Below are positions 1 to 8,298 of a DNA stretch of 64,000 nucleotides, piece by piece (position 1 is the first letter of the stretch; each line of letters begins with the position of its first letter). Below the pieces are notes generated by a model. That model had not been told where the DNA came from, did no database searches, and saw only the letters and a list, made by a program, of their open reading frames with translations. The stretch comes from Verrucomicrobiales bacterium (GTDB lineage Bacteria; Verrucomicrobiota; Verrucomicrobiia; Verrucomicrobiales; DEV007). The DNA lies in contig JARGNI010000008.1 in NCBI GenBank assembly GCA_029213195.1, positions 1 through 64,000 on the forward strand, read 5' to 3'. Position numbers and translations under genes: made by a program.

Positions 1-2614
1 CTATAAGGTCCCAGACTATCATTCAAGACGGATCAGATTTCCGAGGCTCAACCACTTTTTTGCTAAATACGAATTTTGGTATCCTTGGCGCAAAATAGAC
101 GGCAGTGACTTAGTCGAAAAGGACGGGATTGAGAGCCTCTACACCATGATCCAGGGGCTGTTTCACCAGACGCGGCTCCTCGATGTCATCCGCAACTTCA
201 TTTACCTGCCCGACACTTCGCGTAAGGAGGAGAAGATCCTCTGCCGCTACCCACAATACTACGCGGCGACGAAGCTGTATCGGAACATCCTCCAGCACCG
301 GAAGCCGGAAGGCGACGGCAAGGGCGGCACCTACTTTGGCGCGACCGGCTGCGGCAAGAGCTTCACCATGCTCTTCCTGGCGCGCTTGCTGATGAGGAGC
401 GTGGATCTCTCCAGCCCGACCATTGTCCTGATCACCGACCGCACCGATCTGGACGATCAGCTTTCGGGAACCTTCACCAATGCCAAGGGCTACATCGGCG
501 ACGAGTCCATCATCAGCGTGGAGAGCCGCGAGCACCTGCGCGAACTACTGAAAGGCCGCAACAGCGGCGGGGTCTTTCTCACCACCATTCACAAGTTCAC
601 CGAGGACACCGAGCTGCTGACCGAGCGCAGCAACGTGATCTGCATTTCCGACGAGGCCCACCGCAGCCAGGTGAACCTGGATCAGAAGATCAAGGTCACC
701 GACGACGGCGTGAAGCGAACCTTTGGCTTCGCCAAATACCTCCATGATTCCCTGCCCAACGCGACCTACGTCGGCTTCACCGGCACGCCTATCGATGCGA
801 CCCTCGATGTCTTCGGCGAGGTGGTGGACAGCTACACCATGACCGAGTCGGTCGCCGACGAGATCACCGTGCCCATCGTTTACGAAGGCCGGGCCGCCAA
901 GGTCATCCTCGACAACAGCAAGCTGGAGGAGATCGAGAAATACTACGACGAATGCGCCGAGGCCGGTGCGAGCGACTACGCGATCGAGGACAGCAAGAAG
1001 ACCATGGCCAACATGGGCGCCATCCTCGGCGATCCCCAACGCATCGAGGCGCTGGCCGCCGATTTCGTGGAGCACTACGAGAAACGCGTCTCGGAAGGCT
1101 CCACCGTGGCAGGCAAGGCGATCTTCGTCAGCAGCAGCCGCCAGATCGCCTACGATTTCTACAAGCAGGTCATTGCCCTGCGCCCTGAGTGGGCCGAGGT
1201 GCGGGTCGCTGCCGAAGGCGTGGAGCTGACCGAGAAGCAGAAGAAGGAAATTCTCCCCATGGAGCGCCTCAAGATGGTGATGACGCGAGGCAAGGACGAC
1301 GAGAAGGCACTCTACGACCTGCTCGGCACCAAAGAGGACCGCAAGAAATTCGACACTCAGTTCAAGAAGGCCGAATCCAACTTCAAGATCGCCATCGTGG
1401 TGGACATGTGGCTGACGGGCTTTGACGTGCCCTTCCTCGATACCATCTACATCGACAAGCCCGTCCAGCGTCACAACCTGATCCAGACCATCTCCCGGGT
1501 GAACCGGAAGTTCGAGAACAAGAAGAAGGGCCTCGTCGTCGACTACATCGGCATCAAGAAGCAGATGAACCTCGCGCTGGCGCACTACTCCAAGGCGGAC
1601 AGCAGCAACATCGAAGAGATCGAGGCCTCCATCGTCGTGGTGCGCGATCACCTCGACCTGCTCGGGCGGATCTTCCATCAGTTCGACACCAAGCCCTATT
1701 TCAGCGGCTCCCCCGTCGAGCAGCTGGAGTGCCTGAACAAAGCCGCCGAGTTCGTCCAGCTCACCGACAAGATCGAGAAGCGGGTCATGTTCCTCGTGAA
1801 GCGTCTCAAAGCCGCCTACGACATCTGCAGCGGCAGCGATGTCTTCACCGAGAGCGAGCGCGACCACATCCACTTCTACCTCGCCGTCCGCTCCATCGTC
1901 GCGAAGCTGACCAAGGGAGAAGCCCCCGACAGCGCCCAGATGAATGCCAAGGTGCGCGAGATGATCGCCGACGCCCTCGCCAGCGACGGCATCGAGGAGA
2001 TCTTCAAACTCGGCGAAGACAGCGCCGCCGAGATCGACATTTTTGGAGACGACTACCTCGCCAAACTCGAAAAGGTCAAACTCCCCAACACCAAGATCAA
2101 GCTCCTGCAGCAGCTCCTCAAGCGCGCCATCGAGGACTTCCAAAAGGTCAACAAGATCAAGGCCGTCGATTTCACCAAGCAGTTCCAGGCCCTGGTCAAC
2201 AAATACAACGAGCGCAACGAGGACACTACGCTGGTCAGCGACGTCCTCGACGACTTCGCCGGTGAGATCGTCGACCTTTTCCACGCCCTGAAGAAAGAGA
2301 AGGAATCCTTCGGCGAGATGGGGATCGATCTGGAAGAAAAGTCCTTCTACGACATCCTCAAGTCCCTCGCCCACAAATACGACTTTACCTACCCCGAGGA
2401 CAACCTGATCGCCCTCGCCAAGGAGGTGAAAGAGGTCGTCGACGACAAAACCAAATACACCGACTGGAGCCAACGTGCCGACATCAAGGCCGAGCTCAAA
2501 GTCGACCTCATCCTCCTCCTCGGCAAACACGGCTACCCGCCCGTCGACCGCGACGAGGTCTACAAGGAGATCTTCGAGCAGGCGGAGAATTTCAAAAAAT
2601 ACAGCGCGGCGTAA
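1..2614 (+). CDS. hsdR: Type I restriction enzyme R subunit, 5' end outside window
   Basis: This is the ATP-dependent translocase/endonuclease subunit of a type I restriction-modification complex. The reading frame is open from base 2, so 870 residues are visible and the N-terminal nuclease domain lies outside. Superfamily 2 helicase motifs are clear: Walker A GATGCGKS at visible residues 113-120, DEAH at 217-220, TGTP at 260-263 and the motif VI-like QTISRVNR near 495-502. The C-terminal 300 residues are helical and charged, as in HsdR proteins that dock on HsdM. No hsdM or hsdS follows within the window, so they should lie upstream or be absent. The motifs are intact, so the visible part could be functional. 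Confidence 0.93.
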   Translation, partial: YKVPDYHSRRIRFPRLNHFFAKYEFWYPWRKIDGSDLVEKDGIESLYTMIQGLFHQTRLLDVIRNFIYLPDTSRKEEKILCRYPQYYAATKLYRNILQHRKPEGDGKGGTYFGATGCGKSFTMLFLARLLMRSVDLSSPTIVLITDRTDLDDQLSGTFTNAKGYIGDESIISVESREHLRELLKGRNSGGVFLTTIHKFTEDTELLTERSNVICISDEAHRSQVNLDQKIKVTDDGVKRTFGFAKYLHDSLPNATYVGFTGTPIDATLDVFGEVVDSYTMTESVADEITVPIVYEGRAAKVILDNSKLEEIEKYYDECAEAGASDYAIEDSKKTMANMGAILGDPQRIEALAADFVEHYEKRVSEGSTVAGKAIFVSSSRQIAYDFYKQVIALRPEWAEVRVAAEGVELTEKQKKEILPMERLKMVMTRGKDDEKALYDLLGTKEDRKKFDTQFKKAESNFKIAIVVDMWLTGFDVPFLDTIYIDKPVQRHNLIQTISRVNRKFENKKKGLVVDYIGIKKQMNLALAHYSKADSSNIEEIEASIVVVRDHLDLLGRIFHQFDTKPYFSGSPVEQLECLNKAAEFVQLTDKIEKRVMFLVKRLKAAYDICSGSDVFTESERDHIHFYLAVRSIVAKLTKGEAPDSAQMNAKVREMIADALASDGIEEIFKLGEDSAAEIDIFGDDYLAKLEKVKLPNTKIKLLQQLLKRAIEDFQKVNKIKAVDFTKQFQALVNKYNERNEDTTLVSDVLDDFAGEIVDLFHALKKEKESFGEMGIDLEEKSFYDILKSLAHKYDFTYPEDNLIALAKEVKEVVDDKTKYTDWSQRADIKAELKVDLILLLGKHGYPPVDRDEVYKEIFEQAENFKKYSAA

Positions 2615-2638
2615 AGCTGCTGTGATGATCTACAGGAA

Positions 2639-3199
2639 ATGGAGGGAGATTCTAATCAACTCGCAGTCCAATGGATCTGGGAAGGGGTCACCCTCGAGGC
2701 GCTTGAGGAGACAGCGACTTGGCTATCGGAATCTCGACAGCTCGGTTCCGGAGCGGCCCACTTTTTCAGCATGGCGGGGCGTCTCCTGATGCATGCCCGT
2801 TTCGACTATTTCCTGATCGAGCCGATGTTCTTTCAGGCGGTGATCGGATTGGAGCGGGCTTTGCGCATCCATTACAAGGCTCCCAGGGAGACCTACACGG
2901 AAATGAGCGAAGGAAACCTGGATTCTTTCCGAAACCTATTTAAGAGAGCGGTCGAGGAAAATATAATCGGGGACGAGATCTTCGGCGAGATTCGACCGTT
3001 GCCCAAGGAGTTGGTCAGCCTTTGCGTTGAAGAGCCGAAAACCTATTCCGAATTGCTGGCGTCTCTGGTACCTGAACTTCGAAACCGGTATTTTCACGGG
3101 AACTGGTTTCTTATCGGTGAGTTCTACCCCCTGACGATTCAGCTCCGTAAATGCGCCGACGTGCTGAAGTCCCAGGGGAGTAAATCGTTGGTGGAGTGA
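2639..3199 (+). CDS. Hypothetical protein with HEPN-like RNxxxH motif
   Basis: A 186-residue protein starts 24 bases after the hsdR stop on the same strand. I do not recognise a named family. It is predicted mostly alpha-helical and has LRNRYFHG at residues 147-154, giving R148, N149 and H153. That spacing fits the R-x4-6-H motif, often RNxxxH, of HEPN ribonucleases, and it sits late in the chain, between helices, as in HEPN folds. The start ATG follows AGGA by one base, which is tight. Neighbours are hsdR and an HNH nuclease, which suggests an RNase effector or accessory defence gene. Function is inference; a chance RNxxxH match is possible. Confidence 0.7.
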   Translation: MEGDSNQLAVQWIWEGVTLEALEETATWLSESRQLGSGAAHFFSMAGRLLMHARFDYFLIEPMFFQAVIGLERALRIHYKAPRETYTEMSEGNLDSFRNLFKRAVEENIIGDEIFGEIRPLPKELVSLCVEEPKTYSELLASLVPELRNRYFHGNWFLIGEFYPLTIQLRKCADVLKSQGSKSLVE

Positions 3200-3258
3200 G
3201 ACATTTCTCAGTTTCAAAGCCCAAGTGAAACCCGGCATCAAGATCAACATCATCACCC

Positions 3259-4104
3259 ATGCACCGCCCCGCCTACGCCGCCCACCTCAAGGCCACGACC
3301 CTCTCCGGCAGCAACAAGGGCACGTCCTACCTGCGCGCGCTGGACCTGCTCCAGCAAATGCTCGCGGCGGAACCGCTCGGTTTCGAGGACTGTCGCGATC
3401 TCTGGAACATCGAATCGATCGAGCGTCTCCACGCCCTCCGGAAGCGGGTGCGCGAAGAGCAACAGGCCGGTGACGCGAGTGCCTGGAACCTGGACGGTCT
3501 CCCCAAGAGCTACCTGCAGAACGGCTACTGCTCGGCAGCGCTCACGAGTTACCTCAACTTTCTCGTCGAGTCGCGGAATGCCGCCGCCCTTCTCGAAGCC
3601 TTTGATTCCCACGAGGGGAGCGAAGACGAGATCGTGGCGAAACTGGACCAGCCGCTGCAGTTCCCCGAAAACCTCCTCGAAGATCTCACCACAGCAGAGG
3701 GCAGGGAAGTGGTGCGCGAGGTCAAGACCCGGGTAAACCAGCGCGTCTTTCGCGACATCATTCTCAGGATCTACGATCAGCGTTGCTGCCTCACCGGACT
3801 CGACGTTTCGGAAGTGAACCGGGCCAGCCACATCATCCCCTGGGCTGAAAATGAGTCGCTCCGCCTCGATCCTCGAAACGGGCTCTGTCTCTCCGCGACC
3901 TACGATGCGGCCTTTGACCGCTACCTCATCACGCTCGATGATGACTTCCGCGTCATCCTCTCGAAGGATCTCAAGGATCACTACTCGAGTGCGAGTTTTC
4001 AGGAATACTTCCTCAAAAAGGAAGGACAGAAAATCGAATTGCCGAACGCCTATCTTCCGCTCCAGGCCTACCTGGAAAAGCATCGGGCGAATGGTCACTT
4101 TTAG
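3259..4104 (+). CDS. HNH endonuclease, HNH_2-like
   Basis: A 281-residue predicted DNA endonuclease. The C-terminal domain (about 175-220) has the HNH_2 layout: CCLTG, then ASHIIPW with H191, then DPRNGLCLS with N207 and YDAAFD ending at D220. The first 150 residues form a separate helical domain with no clear match; in such proteins this region usually handles specificity or partner binding. It may be co-transcribed with the upstream small protein (59-base gap). HNH_2 proteins occur as modification-dependent or stand-alone restriction nucleases, so a defence role fits the island, but the target is unknown. Confidence 0.85.
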   Translation: MHRPAYAAHLKATTLSGSNKGTSYLRALDLLQQMLAAEPLGFEDCRDLWNIESIERLHALRKRVREEQQAGDASAWNLDGLPKSYLQNGYCSAALTSYLNFLVESRNAAALLEAFDSHEGSEDEIVAKLDQPLQFPENLLEDLTTAEGREVVREVKTRVNQRVFRDIILRIYDQRCCLTGLDVSEVNRASHIIPWAENESLRLDPRNGLCLSATYDAAFDRYLITLDDDFRVILSKDLKDHYSSASFQEYFLKKEGQKIELPNAYLPLQAYLEKHRANGHF

Positions 4105-4139
4105 GGGCGTCGAGAGGATTTCCGAAGAAGCAGAAAACC

Positions 4140-4688
4140 ATGTCTCAATCAAAACCCTCCGGCTGTCTCGGCATCCTTCTCGCTCCCTTCCTCGGGCGCG
4201 GCAAGGAAGCGTCCATCGAATATCCCTACGGCAAACGGGATGCGTTTCTCTCGCCCGCTGAGATCTCGTTCTTTCACGTCCTTCGATCCATTCTCCCCGC
4301 GGAGTTTCATCTCTGCGTCAAAGTCCGCATCGGGGATCTCGTTTTCGTCCGGCAACCCCACAAGAACCAGGCGGCAAGGAATCGCATCGATCGGAAGCAC
4401 GTCGATATGATCCCCGCTTTGCAGGGCTCTGCAGCATGACTTCGTAGGGTGGTTCGCGCTAGCGCGCCGGGCAGTGCAATCTGCGATGCCAAGACGATGG
4501 AGCCGAAGCTGGCGATTGAGTTGGACGACAAGTCCCACCAGCGAAAGGGCCGGCAGGAACGCGATGCCTTTGTCGATGAAGTCTTTCGAGCGGCCGGGTT
4601 GCCGCTGGTGCACATTCCGGCGGCGAAAGGCTACCAAGTGGACGAGGTTCGCCAGTTGCTTCGGGCGGCTTGGCCGAAGGCTAAGTAG
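4140..4688 (+). pseudogene. DUF2726 nuclease-like gene interrupted by a short insertion
   Basis: Two halves of one DUF2726 protein lie in the same frame. The first half ends after RNRIDRKHVD (codon ending 4406) and the second resumes at ICDAKTMEPKL (4479 on), running through AIELDDKSHQ and a rDxFVDEVFRAAGLPLVHIP segment. Intact relatives carry HVDF followed almost directly by a CD segment, so about 66 bases from roughly 4407 to 4478 are extra. The extra DNA contains an in-frame TGA at 4437-4439 and a GTAG-headed palindrome. DUF2726 is related to restriction-endonuclease-like folds; the conserved ELDD/H residues are retained in the second half. A new internal start at 4449 would give only 79 residues. 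Likely inactive. Confidence 0.82.
4444..4468 (+). repeat. GTAG-headed REP-like palindrome inside the DUF2726 gene
   Basis: GTAG at 4444-4447 is followed by a perfect 12-base palindrome CGCGCTAGCGCG at 4455-4466, which extends by a GG/CC pair around a two-base bulge. It lies within the roughly 66-base insertion that splits the DUF2726 gene. The tetranucleotide head plus imperfect palindrome matches the general design of REP elements mobilised by RAYT (TnpA_REP) transposases. Confidence 0.6.
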
Positions 4689-4763
4689 AGGAACCGCAAC
4701 CTCCTGATCCACTGGTCTGAAACTTCTGCAGGCGATCGGTTCTTGCTTTCGAGTGGAGTTTCA

Positions 4764-4781
4764 ATAATGTTCATTTGAACT
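4764..4781 (+). promoter_or_regulatory. higBA promoter/operator candidate
   Basis: AATAAT at 4764-4769 matches five of six bases of a -10 box, and is followed immediately by the palindrome GTTCATTTGAAC at 4770-4781, seven bases before the higB start. A palindrome over the transcription start fits autorepression by HigA or the HigBA complex. No good -35 box is visible. Confidence 0.45.
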
Positions 4782-4787
4782 TATTTC

Positions 4788-5066
4788 ATGATCCAGTCCT
4801 TCGCTGATGCCGACACGGAGCAACTCTTCCACGAAGAGAGAAATCGGCGTTTCAACGCCATTGCCCGAGTTGCCCTGCGGAAACTCATTCAAATGAACCG
4901 GGCCGGACGACTCAACGATTTGAGCATTCCACCCGACAATCGCCTCGAGGCACTGAAAGGCGACCTCGCCGGACTTCATTCCATTCGGATCAACCAACAG
5001 TGGCGCATCGTCTTCCGTTGGACCGATCAGGGGCCTGCCGAAGTCCGCATCGCGGATTACCATTGA
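4788..5066 (+). CDS. higB: HigB-type toxin (RelE/ParE superfamily)
   Basis: A 92-residue toxin, the usual length for HigB proteins of the plasmid-maintenance killer family. It carries the N-terminal FHEERNRRF helix, the central [18 protein letters not shown] segment and the C-terminal WRIVFRW...VRIADYH strand typical of these mRNA interferases, which cleave mRNA on the ribosome. The toxin gene precedes the antitoxin, the normal higBA order, with a 31-base gap. Regulation is probably by palindromes before higB and before higA. The operon ends the defence-like island. Confidence 0.93.
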   Translation: MIQSFADADTEQLFHEERNRRFNAIARVALRKLIQMNRAGRLNDLSIPPDNRLEALKGDLAGLHSIRINQQWRIVFRWTDQGPAEVRIADYH

Positions 5067-5075
5067 CTGCACACC

Positions 5076-5094
5076 TGTAACGTCATACGTTACA
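5076..5094 (+). promoter_or_regulatory. Inverted repeat before higA, probable HigA site
   Basis: TGTAACG at 5076-5082 and CGTTACA at 5088-5094 form a perfect 7-base inverted repeat with a 5-base spacer, ending three bases before the higA start. It could be an operator for HigA, whose helix-turn-helix dimer binds palindromes, or a hairpin limiting higA translation because it occupies the ribosome-binding region. Confidence 0.5.
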
Positions 5095-5097
5095 AGC

Positions 5098-5391
5098 ATG
5101 AATCTTCCCATCACCCCAGGAGAAATCCTTCTCGAGGAGTATCTCCAACCCATGGGCATCTCGCAAAACGCGATGGCCCGTGCGATCGGGGTAGCTCCGC
5201 GGGCGATCAACGAAATCGTGCTTGGAAAGCGGTCCATCACACCGCAGATGTCGATTCGTTTCGGGGCGTTCTTCGATCAGTCCGAAGACTTCTGGCATGG
5301 GATCCAGGTGGAGTGTGATTTCCGGGCGCTGCGTGAAAAGGCAAAGGAGCTGACCCGCGACATTCAACCTGCTTCGACCTTGCAGGATTGA
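5098..5391 (+). CDS. higA: HigA-type antitoxin, XRE helix-turn-helix
   Basis: A 97-residue antitoxin and DNA-binding repressor that pairs with the upstream HigB. The sequence begins [26 protein letters not shown], the start of an XRE-type helix-turn-helix (about residues 8-60), followed by the HigA-typical [17 protein letters not shown] segment. Length and order are normal for the family. It should neutralise HigB by direct binding and repress the operon, with operator candidates just upstream of both genes. Confidence 0.94.
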   Translation: MNLPITPGEILLEEYLQPMGISQNAMARAIGVAPRAINEIVLGKRSITPQMSIRFGAFFDQSEDFWHGIQVECDFRALREKAKELTRDIQPASTLQD

Positions 5392-5503
5392 CGACCGGGG
5401 GGGAAAGGAGGCCGAAAATGGGGTCAGCAGGGAATGGCACTGCTTCCGAAAACGTAGATGGGCGCAGCCATCGTGATCGGGGACCAGTTGCCGAGACCAC
5501 GAC

Positions 5504-6487
5504 CTACTTCCCTGCCTCCGCGCCATCCGGATCGATGGCGAGGGCCTCTGCTGCTGTCTTGCGGAGGAAATCGGATTCGTGATCGAGGAAGGGAGCCAGA
5601 GCCTTCTTCACGCGAGGGTCTTCCGGAGCGATTTTTCCGAGAGCCTGGATCGCCTTCCCATCGAGCTCCTTTGACGAAAGTGCTTCGATCAGCACAGGCA
5701 CGGCGCCCTTTGCGGATTCGCCGAGTCGGCCGAGGCACTCGATCGCTCTTGTTCCGGTGTGCTCCGGGCCGATGGCATCGATCAGGGCCGGAACCGCCTT
5801 GGCGGCTTCCGGTCCGCCGAGGAACCCGATCGACTGCATCGCAGAGGTCGCCACTTCTGCATTCGTGTCGCTCACCAGCTGGACCAGTTCCGGGAGGGCA
5901 ATCCGGGCATCGTTGCCCATCCACCCCAGCGCTTCGGCGGACTGGGCGCGAACCCTGTGGTCGGGATTCTTCAAGCCCGCGAGGGCATCGGGGAGGGCTT
6001 GTTGGAAGCGCCATTTTTCCGAGGTGATCAGATCCCTCGGATCCGCGTCGAACGAGCTGGCTCCCGCTTCTGCAGGAGGCGGGTCGACGAACCCGGCCAC
6101 TTCCCAGTGGTATTCGCGATCCGGATGTTCGGAAAGAATGATCGCGACTCCGTCCTCGAACCTCTCGAGATCAAAGTCCTTGTCCAACACCTTCACATTC
6201 TCCCCGTAGCTTGGTTCTCCTGAAAAGTTGAACCTCGGTTGCGAGAGGAAGACGACCCAGCCAAAGTCCGTCTTCTTCGCTCCGAGAGAGCTGCGGAAAA
6301 TCGCGTAGCCAGTCTTGACCCGGCGCGACTGGAAGAAAGCCTCCGGATCTTTCGCCTCGGGGTGAATCAGGGTGAACCTCGGGAGCTGTTCCTTTTCCCT
6401 TTTCGGTTCGGCTCCCCCGGACGGGATGGACGTCAGCAGGAACCAGGTGGGAAGGACAAGAAGAAGGGAGAAGCGTTGTTTCATCAT
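5504..6487 (-). CDS. Secreted HEAT-repeat protein
   Basis: A 327-residue exported protein. The first 26 residues form a signal peptide (MKQRFSLLLVLPTWFLLTS core, possible cleavage near SGGA-E). Residues 30-160 are a soluble domain I do not recognise, with a sulfatase-neighbour-like FGWVVFLSQP segment. Residues 165-320 hold four to five HEAT/PBS-lyase-like repeats, each with a D-x-x-V/A-R ... A-x-x-A-L-G/A pattern, for example NPDHRVRAQSAEALGWMG. Such repeats serve as protein-binding scaffolds. It is a single gene convergent with higBA. Partner unknown. Confidence 0.8.
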   Translation of the reverse strand: MMKQRFSLLLVLPTWFLLTSIPSGGAEPKREKEQLPRFTLIHPEAKDPEAFFQSRRVKTGYAIFRSSLGAKKTDFGWVVFLSQPRFNFSGEPSYGENVKVLDKDFDLERFEDGVAIILSEHPDREYHWEVAGFVDPPPAEAGASSFDADPRDLITSEKWRFQQALPDALAGLKNPDHRVRAQSAEALGWMGNDARIALPELVQLVSDTNAEVATSAMQSIGFLGGPEAAKAVPALIDAIGPEHTGTRAIECLGRLGESAKGAVPVLIEALSSKELDGKAIQALGKIAPEDPRVKKALAPFLDHESDFLRKTAAEALAIDPDGAEAGK

Positions 6488-6595
6488 GGGATCAACCTGC
6501 CAGTGTTTGGGGGAAAAGAAAAATCAGGAAGATGTAAGAACATTGTCAGCGAAATGTCAGGGGGCGGGGGATGTTGGATGTTGGTCACGCATCAC

Positions 6596-7717
6596 TCACC
6601 CAAACCGCTCCATTCCGAGGAATCTCACATCCGCGATCGGTTTCTCGCCCGTGACGAGATCGACGAGCGCATGACCCAGGGCGGAGGCGTTCTTGAACCC
6701 GTGACCCGACAGGCCCGCGGCGAAGGCGACTCGCTCGCTCCCGGGGAGACGGTCGACGAGGTAGTGCTCGTCGGGTGAGTTCGTGTAGAAGCAGACTTCG
6801 TGGCGGATGCGCTTTCTCGAAGCCTGGGGGAAACAGCGGGCGAGGTAGTGCTCGATTCTCTCTGCGTCGGTGGGGTCGAGTTCGCGGGAGGCTTCGAGCG
6901 GATCCTCGATCTCGTCCCCGCCGGTGTGCTCGGCGAGCTTGAGCCCTGCGCCCGCCGAGGGGAAGCCGTAGAAACAATCCGATCCGAATTCGTGGGCGAA
7001 GCAGGGAAACCCGCTCGCCTCGCCGTAGAGTGACTCGTCGACCTCGAACCAGTGCAGGTGCTTGCGCAGGAGTTTCAGGGGGACACCCAGATCGGGCAGC
7101 AGCTGGCTCGCCCAGCACCCGGCGGTGACGATGAGACGATCGGCGTGGTAGCTTCCCCGGTCGGTTCGGACCTCGACTCCGTCACCGGATTCCTCCCACC
7201 CGAGAATGGTTTCGCCGTGCCGATGCTCGGCCCCGAGTCGGACGGCTTCGCGGAGATAAGCGGCGATGCAGTCCTCGACCCGGAGATATCCGGCATCGGG
7301 CTCGAAGAGGACCTCGTGGGAGTCGTCCTTCGCAAAGCCGGGCCAGCGGGTTTCGAAGTCGTCTGCGGAGACCGATTCGATGGCGATCCCGTGGGTCTCC
7401 GAGCTGGCCTGGACTCCGGAGAGCAAGCCGCCCTCGGGCCGGCCGAAGTAGGCGACGCCGGTGCGTTGGAAAAGAGCTTCTCCGGTCCGCTCGACAAGCT
7501 CATCCCAGAGCCGGTAGGAGGCGCGCAGCAGGGGGACGTATGCCGGGTTCTCGAAGTAGGATTGCCGGATCATCCGCGTTTCCCCGTGCGAACTGCCCCG
7601 ATCGTGCGCGGGCGGGAAGCGATCGAGCCCGAGAACGGAAAGGCCTCGCTCGGCCGCATGAAACAGGGCGGAGCTCCCAACGCCCCCGGTGCCGAGAATG
7701 ATCAGGTCGTGGCTCAT
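6596..7717 (-). CDS. FAD-dependent sarcosine oxidase/N-methyl amino acid oxidase family
   Basis: A 373-residue flavoprotein of the monomeric sarcosine oxidase family, which oxidises N-methylated or secondary amines to give an amine, formaldehyde and peroxide. The Rossmann motif GTGGVG is at residues 9-14 after MSHDLIIL, and the C-terminal VCFYTNSPDEHYLVD segment keeps the cysteine that binds FAD covalently in monomeric sarcosine oxidase. Length is typical. I chose the start at 7717 because the family begins just before the Rossmann strand; an in-frame start at 7762 would add 15 unconserved residues. AGGAG lies about 20 bases upstream, ahead of a tiny out-of-frame ATG whose TGA overlaps this start (ATGA). 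Substrate not predictable. Confidence 0.88.
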   Translation of the reverse strand: MSHDLIILGTGGVGSSALFHAAERGLSVLGLDRFPPAHDRGSSHGETRMIRQSYFENPAYVPLLRASYRLWDELVERTGEALFQRTGVAYFGRPEGGLLSGVQASSETHGIAIESVSADDFETRWPGFAKDDSHEVLFEPDAGYLRVEDCIAAYLREAVRLGAEHRHGETILGWEESGDGVEVRTDRGSYHADRLIVTAGCWASQLLPDLGVPLKLLRKHLHWFEVDESLYGEASGFPCFAHEFGSDCFYGFPSAGAGLKLAEHTGGDEIEDPLEASRELDPTDAERIEHYLARCFPQASRKRIRHEVCFYTNSPDEHYLVDRLPGSERVAFAAGLSGHGFKNASALGHALVDLVTGEKPIADVRFLGMERFG

Positions 7718-7825
7718 GACAGTGACTTCATTGGATCTCCTATTCCGTAGCGGAATCGGCAACGATTCCGACCATTGCTGACCGAGTTTCGGAATGTCTC
7801 GGGGAGAACGCCTCGGGCAGAATGC

Positions 7826-8173
7826 CTAGTCCTTGATCTTGACGAGGATATTCCCCGCAGGCATCGACACCGGTGGATTCGGAGCGACGATCCCGTGATC
7901 GGCGAGCGTGTCGGTCGCGGCAGGCGTTTTCCCGGCGACACGGAGTTCGAACTCCTGGCCGGAGAGTTGCAGGGCACCGAGTGCGAAGGCCTTGACCTCG
8001 CCGAAGGTGGTCTCCTCGGGCACCTCCATCTCGACTCGCTGGTTTCCACTGGTCTCGGAAAGGAAGACCCGGAACGCTCCATCTCCGGCGGCGGAGGGGG
8101 AGCTGTCCGAATCGGAATCACAGCCCGCGACGAAGATCGCGAGCCCCAACAGGAAGGCGGGAACGCATTTCAT
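7826..8173 (-). CDS. Small lipoprotein with ubiquitin-like (beta-grasp) pattern
   Basis: A 115-residue lipoprotein: the signal LLGLAIFVAGC gives a lipobox with the modified Cys at residue 18, followed by a Ser/Asp linker. The mature domain reads like a beta-grasp: two strands (FRVFLSET, VEMEVPEET), a helix (FGEVKAFALGALQL), a strand (EFELRVAG), a TDTLADHGI turn and a last strand ILVKIKD. Ubiquitin-like proteins share the ordered pattern of a TLADHGI-like loop followed by a final strand. No C-terminal GG is present. A fold assignment is inference; family and function are unknown. It is divergent from the gene at 8299. Confidence 0.72.
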   Translation of the reverse strand: MKCVPAFLLGLAIFVAGCDSDSDSSPSAAGDGAFRVFLSETSGNQRVEMEVPEETTFGEVKAFALGALQLSGQEFELRVAGKTPAATDTLADHGIVAPNPPVSMPAGNILVKIKD

Positions 8174-8298
8174 GGAGAGCAGGATACCTTAGTTCGGTCC
8201 CGTGGAACAGGCTCGGGTGAGAATTTTCGTCTCCCGGGACCGCTGCTGGTGGCATTGCCCCGCCGGATGTGCCACCGTTCTCCATGCAATTCTTTTCC

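Noticed and set aside
545-2530. 661-residue open frame opposite hsdR
   Set aside because: It is antisense to a well-supported gene and its composition (Val/Leu/Gly/Asp/Glu-rich, no motif) is typical of frames opposite GC-rich genes.
5454-5472. GTAG plus ATGG/CCAT hairpin after higA
   Set aside because: Kept only as a weak member of the REP-like set; the stem is short and has a bulge, so not listed as a feature.
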